DNA of 64,000 nt from Bacillus sp. REN16 (GTDB taxonomy: Bacteria > Bacillota > Bacilli > Bacillales > Bacillaceae_L), in contig NZ_JAJFZK010000005.1 in NCBI RefSeq assembly GCF_020731355.1, positions 62,001 to 126,000 of the forward strand, in the 5' to 3' direction. Below, piece after piece: positions 52,454 through 61,047 of the stretch. The notes under the pieces are model-generated. The model was not told where the DNA came from. It searched no databases and was given only the letters and a program-made list of their open reading frames with translations. The translations under genes were made by a program, and so were the position numbers. The first letter of the stretch is position 1. Each line of letters begins with the position of its first letter.

Positions 52454-53737
52454 ATGAAGAAATTAGGAATTATCCTAATGGCATTCGCAGTGGTGCTAGG
52501 TTTAGCAGCATGCGGTGGTAAAGATGAGGAAAGTAAAGGGTCCACAAAGGATGGAGCGATTGAGCTGACTCTATGGACTGACTGGACAGAGGATCGTCCG
52601 GAAAATACACTTTCTAAGGACATTATCGCTAAATTTAACGAAGAGCACGAAGATGTTCAAGTGAAAATCGAAGAGATTCCACATGATCAATATGAAACAA
52701 AACTAAGAACACAAGCAGCAGGAAATCAATTACCTGATTTAATGCGTGTATGGCCTGGTGCACGTACAGCGCCTTTAGCTGAAGGTGGAGCAATTCTTCC
52801 ACTTAACCCAATCATTGATAATTGGGATGGGGTTATTCCAGATTCAATCCTTCAAAACTATGCGATTGATGGAAATTATTACGCAATCCCAGCAAACGTA
52901 AGTATCACAAGCTTAATCTATTACAACAAAGAGATGCTTAAAGAAGTTGGTTTTGATGAGTTCCCAGCAACATATTCAGAGTTTAAAGAACTAGTAAAAG
53001 CACTTGATGAAAAGGGTACAACTCCAATCGCTTTAGGAAATAAAGCAATCTGGCCGTTACAATCTGTATACATTTCTACAATTGCAGATCGTTTTACTGG
53101 AAGTGATTTCTTAAACAGTGCGTTAAACGGAGATGCTTCATTTGAAGATCCACAGTTTATCAAAGCATTATCTGTAATCGATGAATTAACAAAAATGAAT
53201 GCGTTTAATGAAGATATGAATACGCTTGATGAAGCTCAATCAAGAAATGAATTTATTAAAGGAACTTCTGCAATGCACTTTGCGGGTTCATGGGCAATTG
53301 GTCCAATTTTAGAAGCAGTTGAAGATGCGGATAACATTGGTGTAGCACCATTCCCTACTTTTGAAGGCGGAAATGGAGATGCAGCAACAATCTCTGGTGT
53401 TGCTGGTGGCGGTATCGCAGTTAGCAGCCAGTTAAGTGAAGAAGAACAAGAAGCAGCTTTCACATTCTTAAAATATTACTATGGTGAAGAGCTTTACAAA
53501 GGCCTAGTGAAAGCAAATATTATTGTTCCAGCTGAAGTTGAAATGGATGACAGTATTCCACAAATCTTCAAGGATGCAAACAGCCAAGTTAAAGGTGGAC
53601 TTGCACCAGTATATGATGCAACATTAACACCTGAATTAACGGATATTATCAATAATGGTCTACAATCCATTACATTAGGTGACAAAACACCTGAGCAATT
53701 AGCGAAAGAAATGCAAAAAGAAAACGAAAGTAAATAA
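52454..53737 (+). CDS. Sugar ABC transporter substrate-binding lipoprotein
   Basis: This 427-residue family-1 solute-binding lipoprotein has signal peptide MKKLGIILMAFAVVLG and lipobox LAAC, with the Cys near residue 20. ELTLWTDWTEDRPENTLSK at the start of the mature domain and FHFAGSWAIGP-like MHFAGSWAIGP are typical of oligosaccharide binders. The start ATG follows gggaggaata. A perfect 13-bp hairpin separates it from the permease genes. Neighbouring GH1 and GH94 enzymes suggest a beta-glucoside ligand (inference). Confidence 0.92.
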   Translation: MKKLGIILMAFAVVLGLAACGGKDEESKGSTKDGAIELTLWTDWTEDRPENTLSKDIIAKFNEEHEDVQVKIEEIPHDQYETKLRTQAAGNQLPDLMRVWPGARTAPLAEGGAILPLNPIIDNWDGVIPDSILQNYAIDGNYYAIPANVSITSLIYYNKEMLKEVGFDEFPATYSEFKELVKALDEKGTTPIALGNKAIWPLQSVYISTIADRFTGSDFLNSALNGDASFEDPQFIKALSVIDELTKMNAFNEDMNTLDEAQSRNEFIKGTSAMHFAGSWAIGPILEAVEDADNIGVAPFPTFEGGNGDAATISGVAGGGIAVSSQLSEEEQEAAFTFLKYYYGEELYKGLVKANIIVPAEVEMDDSIPQIFKDANSQVKGGLAPVYDATLTPELTDIINNGLQSITLGDKTPEQLAKEMQKENESK

Positions 53738-53745
53738 TACCACAA

Positions 53746-53779
53746 TCACAGGTTACTTGATTTTTTAAGTAACCTGTGA
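53746..53779. other. Perfect 13-bp intercistronic hairpin
   Basis: The arms tcacaggttactt (53746-53758) and aagtaacctgtga (53767-53779) flank an 8-nt T-rich loop. No T-run follows. It probably stabilises the binding-protein mRNA or limits read-through. Confidence 0.7.
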
Positions 53780-53797
53780 GTATTTAGGGGGGAGAAC

Positions 53798-54673
53798 ATG
53801 AAACTAACCAAGACAAGCAAGGTCGCAATTGTAGTAGGAATTTTACCGGCCTTCATCCTCTATGTTGTGTTTGCCATCTATCCAATTCTTCAGTCCTTCT
53901 ATTATTCAGTAATGGATTGGAACGGATTCAATGAAATGACATTTATTGGATTAGATAATTTTAAAAAGCTATTCACAGATCCGCTCTTTTGGAATTCTGT
54001 AAAAAATAACATCTATGTTGTATTAGCCTCTGTATTGGGGCAGGTCCCGATTGCCTTATTTATTGCCCTTTTACTTAACCGAAAAATAAGAGGTGCGAAG
54101 CTATTCAGAACGATCGGCTTTTTACCTGTTGTATTATCAACCGTCGTTATTTCATTAACATGGACTTTAATTTACAACTCTCGAAATGGATTAATCAATG
54201 AAGCATTACGAGCAATCGGACTCGATTCTCTTGCCCAGAACTGGTTAGGGGATACAAAATGGACAATGATTGCCGTCCTAGTTGTTGTAGTTTGGCAATT
54301 CGTTGGTCTTTACATGATTATTTTCCTGGCAGCCTTGCAAAATGTACCTGGTGAGGTACTAGAAGCAGCAAAAATGGATGGAGCTTCTGAGTGGGCAACT
54401 ACATGGAAAATCACGGTTCCAATGATTTGGGATACAATTCTAGTTGCGATTATCCTCTGTATTTCAGGTAGCTTGAAGACATTCGACTTAATTTATGTCA
54501 TGACAAATGGTGGCCCAGCCCACTCAACAGATGTTATGGCACTCTATATGTTTAATGAAACATTCTCGAAATTACAATATGGATATGGTAGTGCTGTGTC
54601 TGTATTCATTTTCTTCTTTAGTCTTATTTTAATTGCCGTAGTGAACAAAGTATTAGGAAAGAAAATGATATAG
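53798..54673 (+). CDS. CUT1 ABC sugar transporter permease (MalF-type)
   Basis: This 291-residue permease has about six membrane spans, the segment MDWNGFNEMTFIGLDNFKKLF, and the EAA motif EVLEAAKMDGASEWATTWKITV. NGGPAHSTDVMALYMF is a family hallmark. The ribosome binding site is ggggggaga. It ends within the ribosome binding site of the partner permease. Confidence 0.92.
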   Translation: MKLTKTSKVAIVVGILPAFILYVVFAIYPILQSFYYSVMDWNGFNEMTFIGLDNFKKLFTDPLFWNSVKNNIYVVLASVLGQVPIALFIALLLNRKIRGAKLFRTIGFLPVVLSTVVISLTWTLIYNSRNGLINEALRAIGLDSLAQNWLGDTKWTMIAVLVVVVWQFVGLYMIIFLAALQNVPGEVLEAAKMDGASEWATTWKITVPMIWDTILVAIILCISGSLKTFDLIYVMTNGGPAHSTDVMALYMFNETFSKLQYGYGSAVSVFIFFFSLILIAVVNKVLGKKMI

Positions 54674-54685
54674 GAGGTGGACGTA

Positions 54686-55525
54686 GTGGAGAAAACAAAT
54701 ATGCAAAAAAGCATCAAAAAACCACTTATTTATATTACATTAATTTTATTTGCTATTATGAATGCATATCCAATTCTGTGGATGGCGATCAACTCCTTTA
54801 AATCGGATAAGGAGTTTGCAACGAACCAACTAGGTTTCCCTAAAGAATTTGTATTTGATAACTTTGCAGCGGCTTGGGAAATTGCGAACCTAGGCACTCT
54901 GTTCAAAAATAGTATTTTTATTACAGTAACAGCAACAGCTTTAACTGTTTTTATCGGGGCATTAGCATCCTATTTCTTATCTCGCTTTGACTTCAAGATG
55001 AGCAAATGGCTATATGGCTTTTTCGTCTTTGGATTGTTAATTCCGATTCACGCAACATTAGTACCAATGTTTATCCTGATGAAAAATTTAGGATTGTTAA
55101 ATACACCAATCACACTACTTTTCCCTTATATCGCATTCCACTTGCCGATTACAATCTTCATTTTAACAAGCTTTATGAAGGCATTTCCGAAGGATATTGA
55201 GGAATCTGCGATCATGGACGGCTGTGGGATTTTCCGGATCTTCTGGTCCATTATCTTGCCGATGTCACGACCGGCGTTAGCGACCGTGATGATTTTGAAC
55301 TTTATCTACAATTGGAACGAATTCTCGTTCGCGTTAGTGTTAATTAATGACCCAGAGCTTCAAACACTTCCATTAGGACTTGCGAAATTTGCTGGTCAAT
55401 TTACAACAGATTATGGCGCACAAATGGCTGGTTTGACGATGTCATTAATTCCGATTGTAATTTTCTACATCATTTTTGAAAAGAATATTGTAAAAGGTAT
55501 GACAGCAGGTGCGGTAAAAGGATAA
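54686..55525 (+). CDS. CUT1 ABC sugar transporter permease (MalG-type)
   Basis: This 279-residue permease has about six spans. It shows NAYPILWMAINSFKSDKEF and the EAA motif KDIEESAIMDGCGIFRIFWSI, and ends VKGMTAGAVKG. An in-frame GTG at 54677 lies inside the ribosome binding site aggaggtgg (54672-54680). GTG 54686, at correct spacing, is therefore the better start. No ATPase is encoded nearby, so a shared MsmX-like ATPase is expected. Confidence 0.9.
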   Translation: MEKTNMQKSIKKPLIYITLILFAIMNAYPILWMAINSFKSDKEFATNQLGFPKEFVFDNFAAAWEIANLGTLFKNSIFITVTATALTVFIGALASYFLSRFDFKMSKWLYGFFVFGLLIPIHATLVPMFILMKNLGLLNTPITLLFPYIAFHLPITIFILTSFMKAFPKDIEESAIMDGCGIFRIFWSIILPMSRPALATVMILNFIYNWNEFSFALVLINDPELQTLPLGLAKFAGQFTTDYGAQMAGLTMSLIPIVIFYIIFEKNIVKGMTAGAVKG

Positions 55526-55534
55526 TGCTTTAAT

Positions 55535-55616
55535 TGGAAAAAAGTAGGTGAACGCCGGAACCGTCCCTATGTTTTTTGGAAAAAACTAGGTAAACACCGG
55601 AACCGTCCCCCTGTTT
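55535..55616 (-). repeat. Two inverted REP-like copies in tandem
   Basis: Both copies (55535-55576 and 55577-55616) begin with ggaaaaaa[g/c]taggt and read on through aac(g/a)ccggaaccgtccc to a TGTTT end. This is the reverse complement of the copies at 60087 and 63422. They fill the gap between the permease gene and the sensor kinase gene. Confidence 0.8.
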
Positions 55617-55633
55617 GAAAGGTTGAATGCGAA

Positions 55634-57355
55634 ATGATCCATAACTGGGGTTTGAGACGAAAGTTTCTGCTTATTTTCCTTGTTTTTATTACTCTTCCAA
55701 CGGCGTTATTTGGAATACTTATTTACAACCAAACGACGGAGGTTCTAAAGAAACAGGTGGAAGAGGACATCATAGACCGACTTAATCAGGATGAAGAAAG
55801 ACTTTTGTCGATTATTCGTGATGTTGAGAGTATGTCCTCCTACATGATTTACAACAAGGACTTCCGTACGTTTTTTAATAGTACCGTAGAAACCTCTCCC
55901 ACCTTTAATCAAAATGTCGAAGGGATGAAGGGCTATTTCACCTTTCAGCTGATGTCGAATGAGTACATTTCCTCGATTTATTTAAAAGGAAGCAGTGGCG
56001 AATTAACATTCGGTGAACCGATTTCGGCCGATGAAAGTGCGTTTAATCGGGCAGCTAAGGAAGGCAGAGGATCACCCGTCTGGAGTGATTCCTATCTGGT
56101 TGAGAGCAGTTGGGGCGGAGAGAAGCATGTCATTAGCCTCTCCAGAGTGATCAACGATTTAACCGAAATAAATCGTCCAATCGGTCTGGTGCGGATTCGT
56201 CTTAATCAAGAAAAGCTTCAAAAAAGCTTAGAAGTAAAGCAAGGCAATTATCTGGTGATGTCAAATTCAGGTGAAGTTGTCCTTCATTCGAATCAGTCTC
56301 TTGTTGGAAAAATATTTCCGAATCGAGAGTTTGTCAACTGGGTAAATCATGGTCAACAGTCGACATATGACATTACTTTAGGGAAAGACAAGTACAAGGT
56401 CGTTAAGAAGAAGCTAAGTGGAACAGATTGGACTTCTGTTGTGATGGTAAAGGAAAAGGATCTGGTCAAGGGTCTCTTTACAGTACGCAGCTCAATCGTA
56501 TATATGATTACCGTTCTTCTATTATTAGGAGCGATTGCCTTAATTGGTTTTTATCGTACTCAAATCAGACGAATCATCGATTTAACGAACCAAACCCGTC
56601 AGGTCGAAAAAGGGAATTTCACCGCGAGTGTTGAGGTCACGTCAAAAGATGAAATCGGTCGATTGGGAATGCGGTTTAATAAAATGGTAAAAACCATTCA
56701 AAGGCAGATTGATACGGAATATAAGCTGAAAATTAAGCAGAAGGAATCAGAGTTAAAGGCTCTTCAAAACCAAATTGATCCACATTTTCTTTATAACACC
56801 TTAGATATGATTCGCTGGACAGCAAGGCTTGAAAAAGCGATGGAAACGGGTCAACAAATCGAGCAGCTCTCGAAGGTATTCCGAATGAATCTCAATCAGG
56901 GGAAAACATGGGTAACCCTCGAAGAAGAGCTCGCTTATATTAATTCCTATCTGGAACTGCAAAAAAGTCGTCTAGGCGAACGTCTTGCATTCCACATTTA
57001 TCTGGATGATGAGGTGAAAAGGTCTTTTATTATGAAACACCTTATTCAGCCCCTCGTTGAAAATAGCATCCTGCATGGGTTTAAGGAGCTGCCGCGACAA
57101 GGAGTTATCACGATCCGCTGCTACAAGAACGATGAGCAGATGTGGATTGACGTGATGGACAACGGTTGGGGATTCAAGAAGGACCGGTCACATACAGGCT
57201 ACGCTTTGAAAAATATGAATGAGCGATTATCGATTGTGTTTGGAGAACCATATGGGTTACAAATCATAGAACAAGAAGAAGGCGCAATGGTTCGACTTGT
57301 ACTTCCCCTTGTATGGGATGCAAAACAGCTGGAGGATGCAGGTGATGAGTCATGA
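55634..57355 (+). CDS. YesM-type sensor histidine kinase
   Basis: This 573-residue membrane kinase has an N-terminal span (LLIFLVFITLPTALFGILIY), an extracellular sensor region (about 40-275), a second span (VYMITVLLLLGAIALIGFY), and a HAMP domain. The His_kinase domain has phospho-acceptor H384 in NQIDPHFLYNTLD, and the ATPase domain shows QPLVENSILHG and VMDNGWGF. It forms a pair with the AraC-type regulator, overlapping it by 4 bp (ATGA). It likely senses sugar, directly or through the lipoprotein of this locus. Its ribosome binding site is weak, directly after the REP repeats. Confidence 0.92.
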   Translation: MIHNWGLRRKFLLIFLVFITLPTALFGILIYNQTTEVLKKQVEEDIIDRLNQDEERLLSIIRDVESMSSYMIYNKDFRTFFNSTVETSPTFNQNVEGMKGYFTFQLMSNEYISSIYLKGSSGELTFGEPISADESAFNRAAKEGRGSPVWSDSYLVESSWGGEKHVISLSRVINDLTEINRPIGLVRIRLNQEKLQKSLEVKQGNYLVMSNSGEVVLHSNQSLVGKIFPNREFVNWVNHGQQSTYDITLGKDKYKVVKKKLSGTDWTSVVMVKEKDLVKGLFTVRSSIVYMITVLLLLGAIALIGFYRTQIRRIIDLTNQTRQVEKGNFTASVEVTSKDEIGRLGMRFNKMVKTIQRQIDTEYKLKIKQKESELKALQNQIDPHFLYNTLDMIRWTARLEKAMETGQQIEQLSKVFRMNLNQGKTWVTLEEELAYINSYLELQKSRLGERLAFHIYLDDEVKRSFIMKHLIQPLVENSILHGFKELPRQGVITIRCYKNDEQMWIDVMDNGWGFKKDRSHTGYALKNMNERLSIVFGEPYGLQIIEQEEGAMVRLVLPLVWDAKQLEDAGDES

Positions 57356-58506
57356 CTTATAAAATGTTAATAGTGGATGATGAGCCGATCATTTCTCGCG
57401 GGCTGCAGCAAACAATCCCTTGGGAAACGATCAATGTGGAAGTAGTCGATACAGCACACGATGGCGAAGATGCGATTCAAAAAATAACGCAATATGAAAA
57501 CATTGATATTGTGATTACGGATGTAAGGATGCCGAAGATGGATGGATTGCAGCTCGCAACCTATTTGCATGAGCACTTCCGGCATATTCGAACGATTATC
57601 ATTAGCGGTTATAATGAGTTTGCCTATGCACAGAAAGCAATCCGTGTGGGTGTGAAGGATTATTTGTTAAAACCGGTTGATATTGATGAGCTGATTGGGA
57701 AGGTAGAGCAATTCACCCATGAAATCAACTTAGAACAACGCAGGAAAAAGGAACAATTCGAATCCGGATTGCAGAATGCGATTATTCAGCAGCTATCTGA
57801 TTTGCAAGAGGATCATTCTGCTCAACTGGAACGTTACGGGCATCTGCCCATTTTCCCATTTATTAGTATGCAGCCGCATTATATAAAAAAAATAGCCAAT
57901 CTCTCACCAGAAGAGATTGATTCATTTAAAAATGAATGGAAGAGCACGATTGAGCTTGGATTACAAGTGGATGGATACAATTCCTTCTCATTTTTTACAG
58001 AGGAGAATATCCTGCTTACCTGCATATATGGAGAGGCCCATCTTTCAATAGAAATCCACAACGATAAGTTTGATCTGCAATTTGTTTGGAACGATACATC
58101 GATTCCTATCAGGGAATTGAAGCAGGTCTATGAAAAACTGGTAAACCAATCAAAGGATTTACTTTTGAAAGGTTTGGACAAACAAGATTTGTTAATCGAC
58201 CAGGCGCAAAATTATATTCGTGAATACTATCGGACGGACATTAAGGTTCATGAAGTAGCGGACGTCATTAATATTACACCGAATTACTTTAGTTCCTTAT
58301 TTAAGCAAAAAACGGGCGTTAATTTCAATGAATATGTGAACCAATTAAGAGTAGAAGAGGCCAAGCTTTTACTTGCGGAGACACCTTTTAAAGTCAACGA
58401 AATATCGGAGCAAGTTGGATTTCACGAATACAAGTATTTTGTTGCAGTGTTCAAAAAGATAACAGGAATGACGCCAACCGATTACCGTAAATTTGTGAAA
58501 CTATAA
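57352..58506 (+). CDS. YesN-type response regulator (AraC family)
   Basis: This 384-residue regulator has an N-terminal receiver domain with phospho-acceptor D57 in VITDVRMPKMDG and the switch Lys in YLLKPVD. A linker (about 125-280) follows, then a C-terminal AraC double helix-turn-helix (YFSSLFKQKTGVNFNEYVNQL and VGFHEYKYFVAVFKKITGMTP). It should activate the adjacent transporter and glycosidase genes when phosphorylated by the sensor kinase. It is followed by a 139-bp gap before the GH1 gene. Confidence 0.92.
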   Translation: MTYKMLIVDDEPIISRGLQQTIPWETINVEVVDTAHDGEDAIQKITQYENIDIVITDVRMPKMDGLQLATYLHEHFRHIRTIIISGYNEFAYAQKAIRVGVKDYLLKPVDIDELIGKVEQFTHEINLEQRRKKEQFESGLQNAIIQQLSDLQEDHSAQLERYGHLPIFPFISMQPHYIKKIANLSPEEIDSFKNEWKSTIELGLQVDGYNSFSFFTEENILLTCIYGEAHLSIEIHNDKFDLQFVWNDTSIPIRELKQVYEKLVNQSKDLLLKGLDKQDLLIDQAQNYIREYYRTDIKVHEVADVINITPNYFSSLFKQKTGVNFNEYVNQLRVEEAKLLLAETPFKVNEISEQVGFHEYKYFVAVFKKITGMTPTDYRKFVKL

Positions 58507-58552
58507 GGCTCTATTCTAAAAGATTTGTGCTTTTATAGAAATTACAAACCAA

Positions 58553-58574
58553 GTTGATTGAAGCGGAAATCAAC
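58553..58574. promoter_or_regulatory. 7-bp inverted repeat before the GH1 gene
   Basis: The arms gttgatt (58553-58559) and aatcaac (58568-58574) flank gaagcgga. It lies about 70 bp before the GH1 start and could be an activator site. This is weak evidence. Confidence 0.3.
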
Positions 58575-58645
58575 GGTGTAAAAAGCAACAAAGTTTTTGA
58601 AAACAGCCACATATATAAAAAACATACAATGGGGAGAGATGAGAA

Positions 58646-60085
58646 ATGGAAAAACAAACTATGAAGCTACCGAAGGACTTTTTCGTGGGAGCTGCAGCTT
58701 CAGCATGGCAAACAGAAGGCTGGACAGGGAAAAAGGAATTCCAGGATTCTTACCTAGACCTATGGTATAAAAACAATAAAAATGTATGGCATAACGGCTA
58801 TGGTCCGGCTGTGGCCACTGATTTTTACAATCGTTACAAAGAAGATGTCGGCTATATGAAGGAAATCGGACTTAGCCATTATCGTACATCGATCAACTGG
58901 TCACGCTTTTTAACCGATTATGAAAATGCCATCGTGGATGAGGAATATGCAAGCTATATTGGGAATGTAATAGATGAGTTGATTGCAAATGGTGTGGAGC
59001 CGATGATTTGCCTTGAACACTATGAGCAGCCAGGTTCCCTTTTTGAACAATACGGCGGTTGGGGATCCAAGCATGTTGTTGAATTATTTGTAAAATATGC
59101 GGAAAAAGTGTTTGAACGCTATGGGGACCGTGTGAAGCATTGGTTTGTATTCAATGAGCCAGTTGTCGTTCAAACCCGCGTATACTTGGATGCCATCCGT
59201 TGGCCATTTGAGCAAAACACAAAGAAATGGATGCAATGGAACTATAACAAAGGTCTTGCTACGGCAAAGGTTGTTAAATTGTTTAAGGAAATGGGCTTAA
59301 AAGAAAAAACAGGTGCCAAAATTGGGACGATCCTTAATCCAGAGGTTACCTATGCTCGCTCAACCTCAGAACATGATCAAAAGGCAGCAAGAATCTATGA
59401 TCTCTTCTTCAATCGTGTATTTTTAGATCCTGCGATTAAAGGGGAGTATCCACAAGAATTATTCGAGTTAATGGAAAAACACGAAATTACGTTTGAACAT
59501 ACAGCAGAAGAGCTTCAGCTGATCAAGGAAAATACCGTTGATAATGTTGGGATTAATCTGTATTTCCCACACCGTGTAAAGGCTCGTACATCTGCTTGGA
59601 ACGAAGAAACACCATTCCATCCAGAATATTATTACGAAAAGCACGAGCTTGCAGGTAAGAAAATGAATCCTTACCGCGGCTGGGAAATCTACCCGCAAAT
59701 CATGTTTGACATGGCAATGAGAATGAAGGAAGAGTACGGAAACATCGAATGGTTTATTGCCGAAAATGGTATGGGTGTTGAGAACGAAGGCAGATTTAAA
59801 AATGAAGAAAATATCATTCAAGACGATTACCGAATCGAATTCATCGGTGAGCATCTAAAATGGCTGATAAAAGCAGTGGAACAGGGTTCAAATTGTAAAG
59901 GCTATATGCTTTGGGCCTTCACTGACAACGTATCACCAATGAACGCATTCAAAAATCGCTACGGCCTTGTCTCAATCGATTTAGAAAACAACCGAAACCG
60001 TTCACTCAAAAAATCCGCATACTGGTACAAACAGCTCATCGAAACAAAAGAATTCGAAGTCGAAAACGACGACTTCTATAAATAA
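58646..60085 (+). CDS. GH1 beta-glycosidase
   Basis: This 479-residue GH1 enzyme acts on beta-glycosides in the cytoplasm. Acid/base is E171 in FVFNEP, and the nucleophile is E373 in FIAENGMG. The +1 loop before KNRYGLVSID reads TDNVSPMNAF. It lacks the Glu-Trp pair (NFEWxxGY) that binds free glucose in ordinary beta-glucosidases, and has Ser, Lys and Tyr roughly as in 6-phospho-beta-glycosidases, though not in exact register. No PTS gene is nearby. Its specificity is therefore open. The ribosome binding site is ggggagaga. Confidence 0.88.
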   Translation: MEKQTMKLPKDFFVGAAASAWQTEGWTGKKEFQDSYLDLWYKNNKNVWHNGYGPAVATDFYNRYKEDVGYMKEIGLSHYRTSINWSRFLTDYENAIVDEEYASYIGNVIDELIANGVEPMICLEHYEQPGSLFEQYGGWGSKHVVELFVKYAEKVFERYGDRVKHWFVFNEPVVVQTRVYLDAIRWPFEQNTKKWMQWNYNKGLATAKVVKLFKEMGLKEKTGAKIGTILNPEVTYARSTSEHDQKAARIYDLFFNRVFLDPAIKGEYPQELFELMEKHEITFEHTAEELQLIKENTVDNVGINLYFPHRVKARTSAWNEETPFHPEYYYEKHELAGKKMNPYRGWEIYPQIMFDMAMRMKEEYGNIEWFIAENGMGVENEGRFKNEENIIQDDYRIEFIGEHLKWLIKAVEQGSNCKGYMLWAFTDNVSPMNAFKNRYGLVSIDLENNRNRSLKKSAYWYKQLIETKEFEVENDDFYK

Positions 60086-60086
60086 G

Positions 60087-60127
60087 CAAACAAGGGGACG
60101 GTTCTGCTGTTCCCCTAATTTTTTCCA
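60087..60127 (+). repeat. REP-like repeat between GH1 and ROK genes
   Basis: GGGGACGGTTCTGCTGTTCC, then CCTAATTTTTTCCA, is a well-preserved family member. It folds to a hairpin followed by T residues and may act as a partial terminator between the two genes. Confidence 0.8.
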
Positions 60128-60147
60128 AAGTAAATGAGGGAAACAAC

Positions 60148-61047
60148 ATGAAAAAATACATTGCTTTTGACATCGGAGGAACCTTTGTTAAATGTGGAAT
60201 TGTGGATGAGAATGCACAGATCCTCCACTCAACGAAGGAGAAGACACCTAAAACTTTTGAAGGCTTATTGGAACTAATCGAAACATATTGCGGGTCATGT
60301 CCAGATGCAACAGGTATAGCAATAAGTAGTTGCGGGGCTGTTTCGAATGAAGGTGTGGTTTATGGCTCGAGCGCGCTCCCTTATATCCACGGTCCCAACA
60401 TAAAAGAACTCGTATCTGAACGTACAAAGCTTCCTGTATTTCACGAAAATGATGCCAACTGTGCAGGCTATGCAGAAGTCTGGAAAGGTGCAGCGAAAGG
60501 GAAAAAAGACGTCATGGTGATGGTCATTGGAACCGGAATTGGCGGATCCATTTTTAAAGATGGTCTCCTCCATAAAGGCGCACATCTTCATGGAGGCGAA
60601 TTTGGATACATGTTATTAACCACAACCTATTCCGACAGCAACGATGTGTGGGCTAGAACCGCATCGACAAAAGCACTTGTCCGGAAGGTTGCAAAAGCAA
60701 AACAAGTAGACCCTGAAGAATTATCGGGAGAAGAGATTTTTTCGATGGCTGAATCTGGTGATGAAGATTGCATCAAAGCGGTTGATGAATTCTATCATCT
60801 GTTGGCTGTTGGCATTTATAATCTGCAGTTTATCTATGACCCCGAATTGATCCTGATTGGCGGCGGGATCAGTGCACGGGATGATTTGATCATCAATATC
60901 AACAAGAGGCTGGATTCCATTGTTTCAGCAATTGACCTTGCAAAAATTAAACCTGCAATTGCCGCCTGTGAACTAAGACAAAATGCCAATTTATTAGGGG
61001 CAGTCTACGGATTTATGAAGGAACACGGAAAAGAGGGAATAAAATGA
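60148..61047 (+). CDS. ROK-family sugar kinase (BglK-like)
   Basis: This 299-residue ROK kinase phosphorylates a hexose or beta-glucoside. ATP-binding DIGGTFVKCGIVD at the N-terminus, then HENDANCAGYAEVWKGAAKG and MVIGTGIGGSIFKDGLLHKG, are standard. The usual ROK zinc cysteines (CxCGxxGC) are absent, and HGGEFGYMLL is followed directly by a Thr/Ser-rich stretch, as in BglK-type proteins. It overlaps the GH94 gene by 4 bp (ATGA), so the two are co-translated. It could phosphorylate the GH1 substrate, which would explain a phospho-type GH1 pocket (inference). Confidence 0.88.
   Translation: MKKYIAFDIGGTFVKCGIVDENAQILHSTKEKTPKTFEGLLELIETYCGSCPDATGIAISSCGAVSNEGVVYGSSALPYIHGPNIKELVSERTKLPVFHENDANCAGYAEVWKGAAKGKKDVMVMVIGTGIGGSIFKDGLLHKGAHLHGGEFGYMLLTTTYSDSNDVWARTASTKALVRKVAKAKQVDPEELSGEEIFSMAESGDEDCIKAVDEFYHLLAVGIYNLQFIYDPELILIGGGISARDDLIININKRLDSIVSAIDLAKIKPAIAACELRQNANLLGAVYGFMKEHGKEGIK

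Noticed and set aside
59468-59854. 128-codon minus-strand frame inside the GH1 gene
   Set aside because: It is an antisense shadow; the composition is Phe/His-rich and not protein-like.
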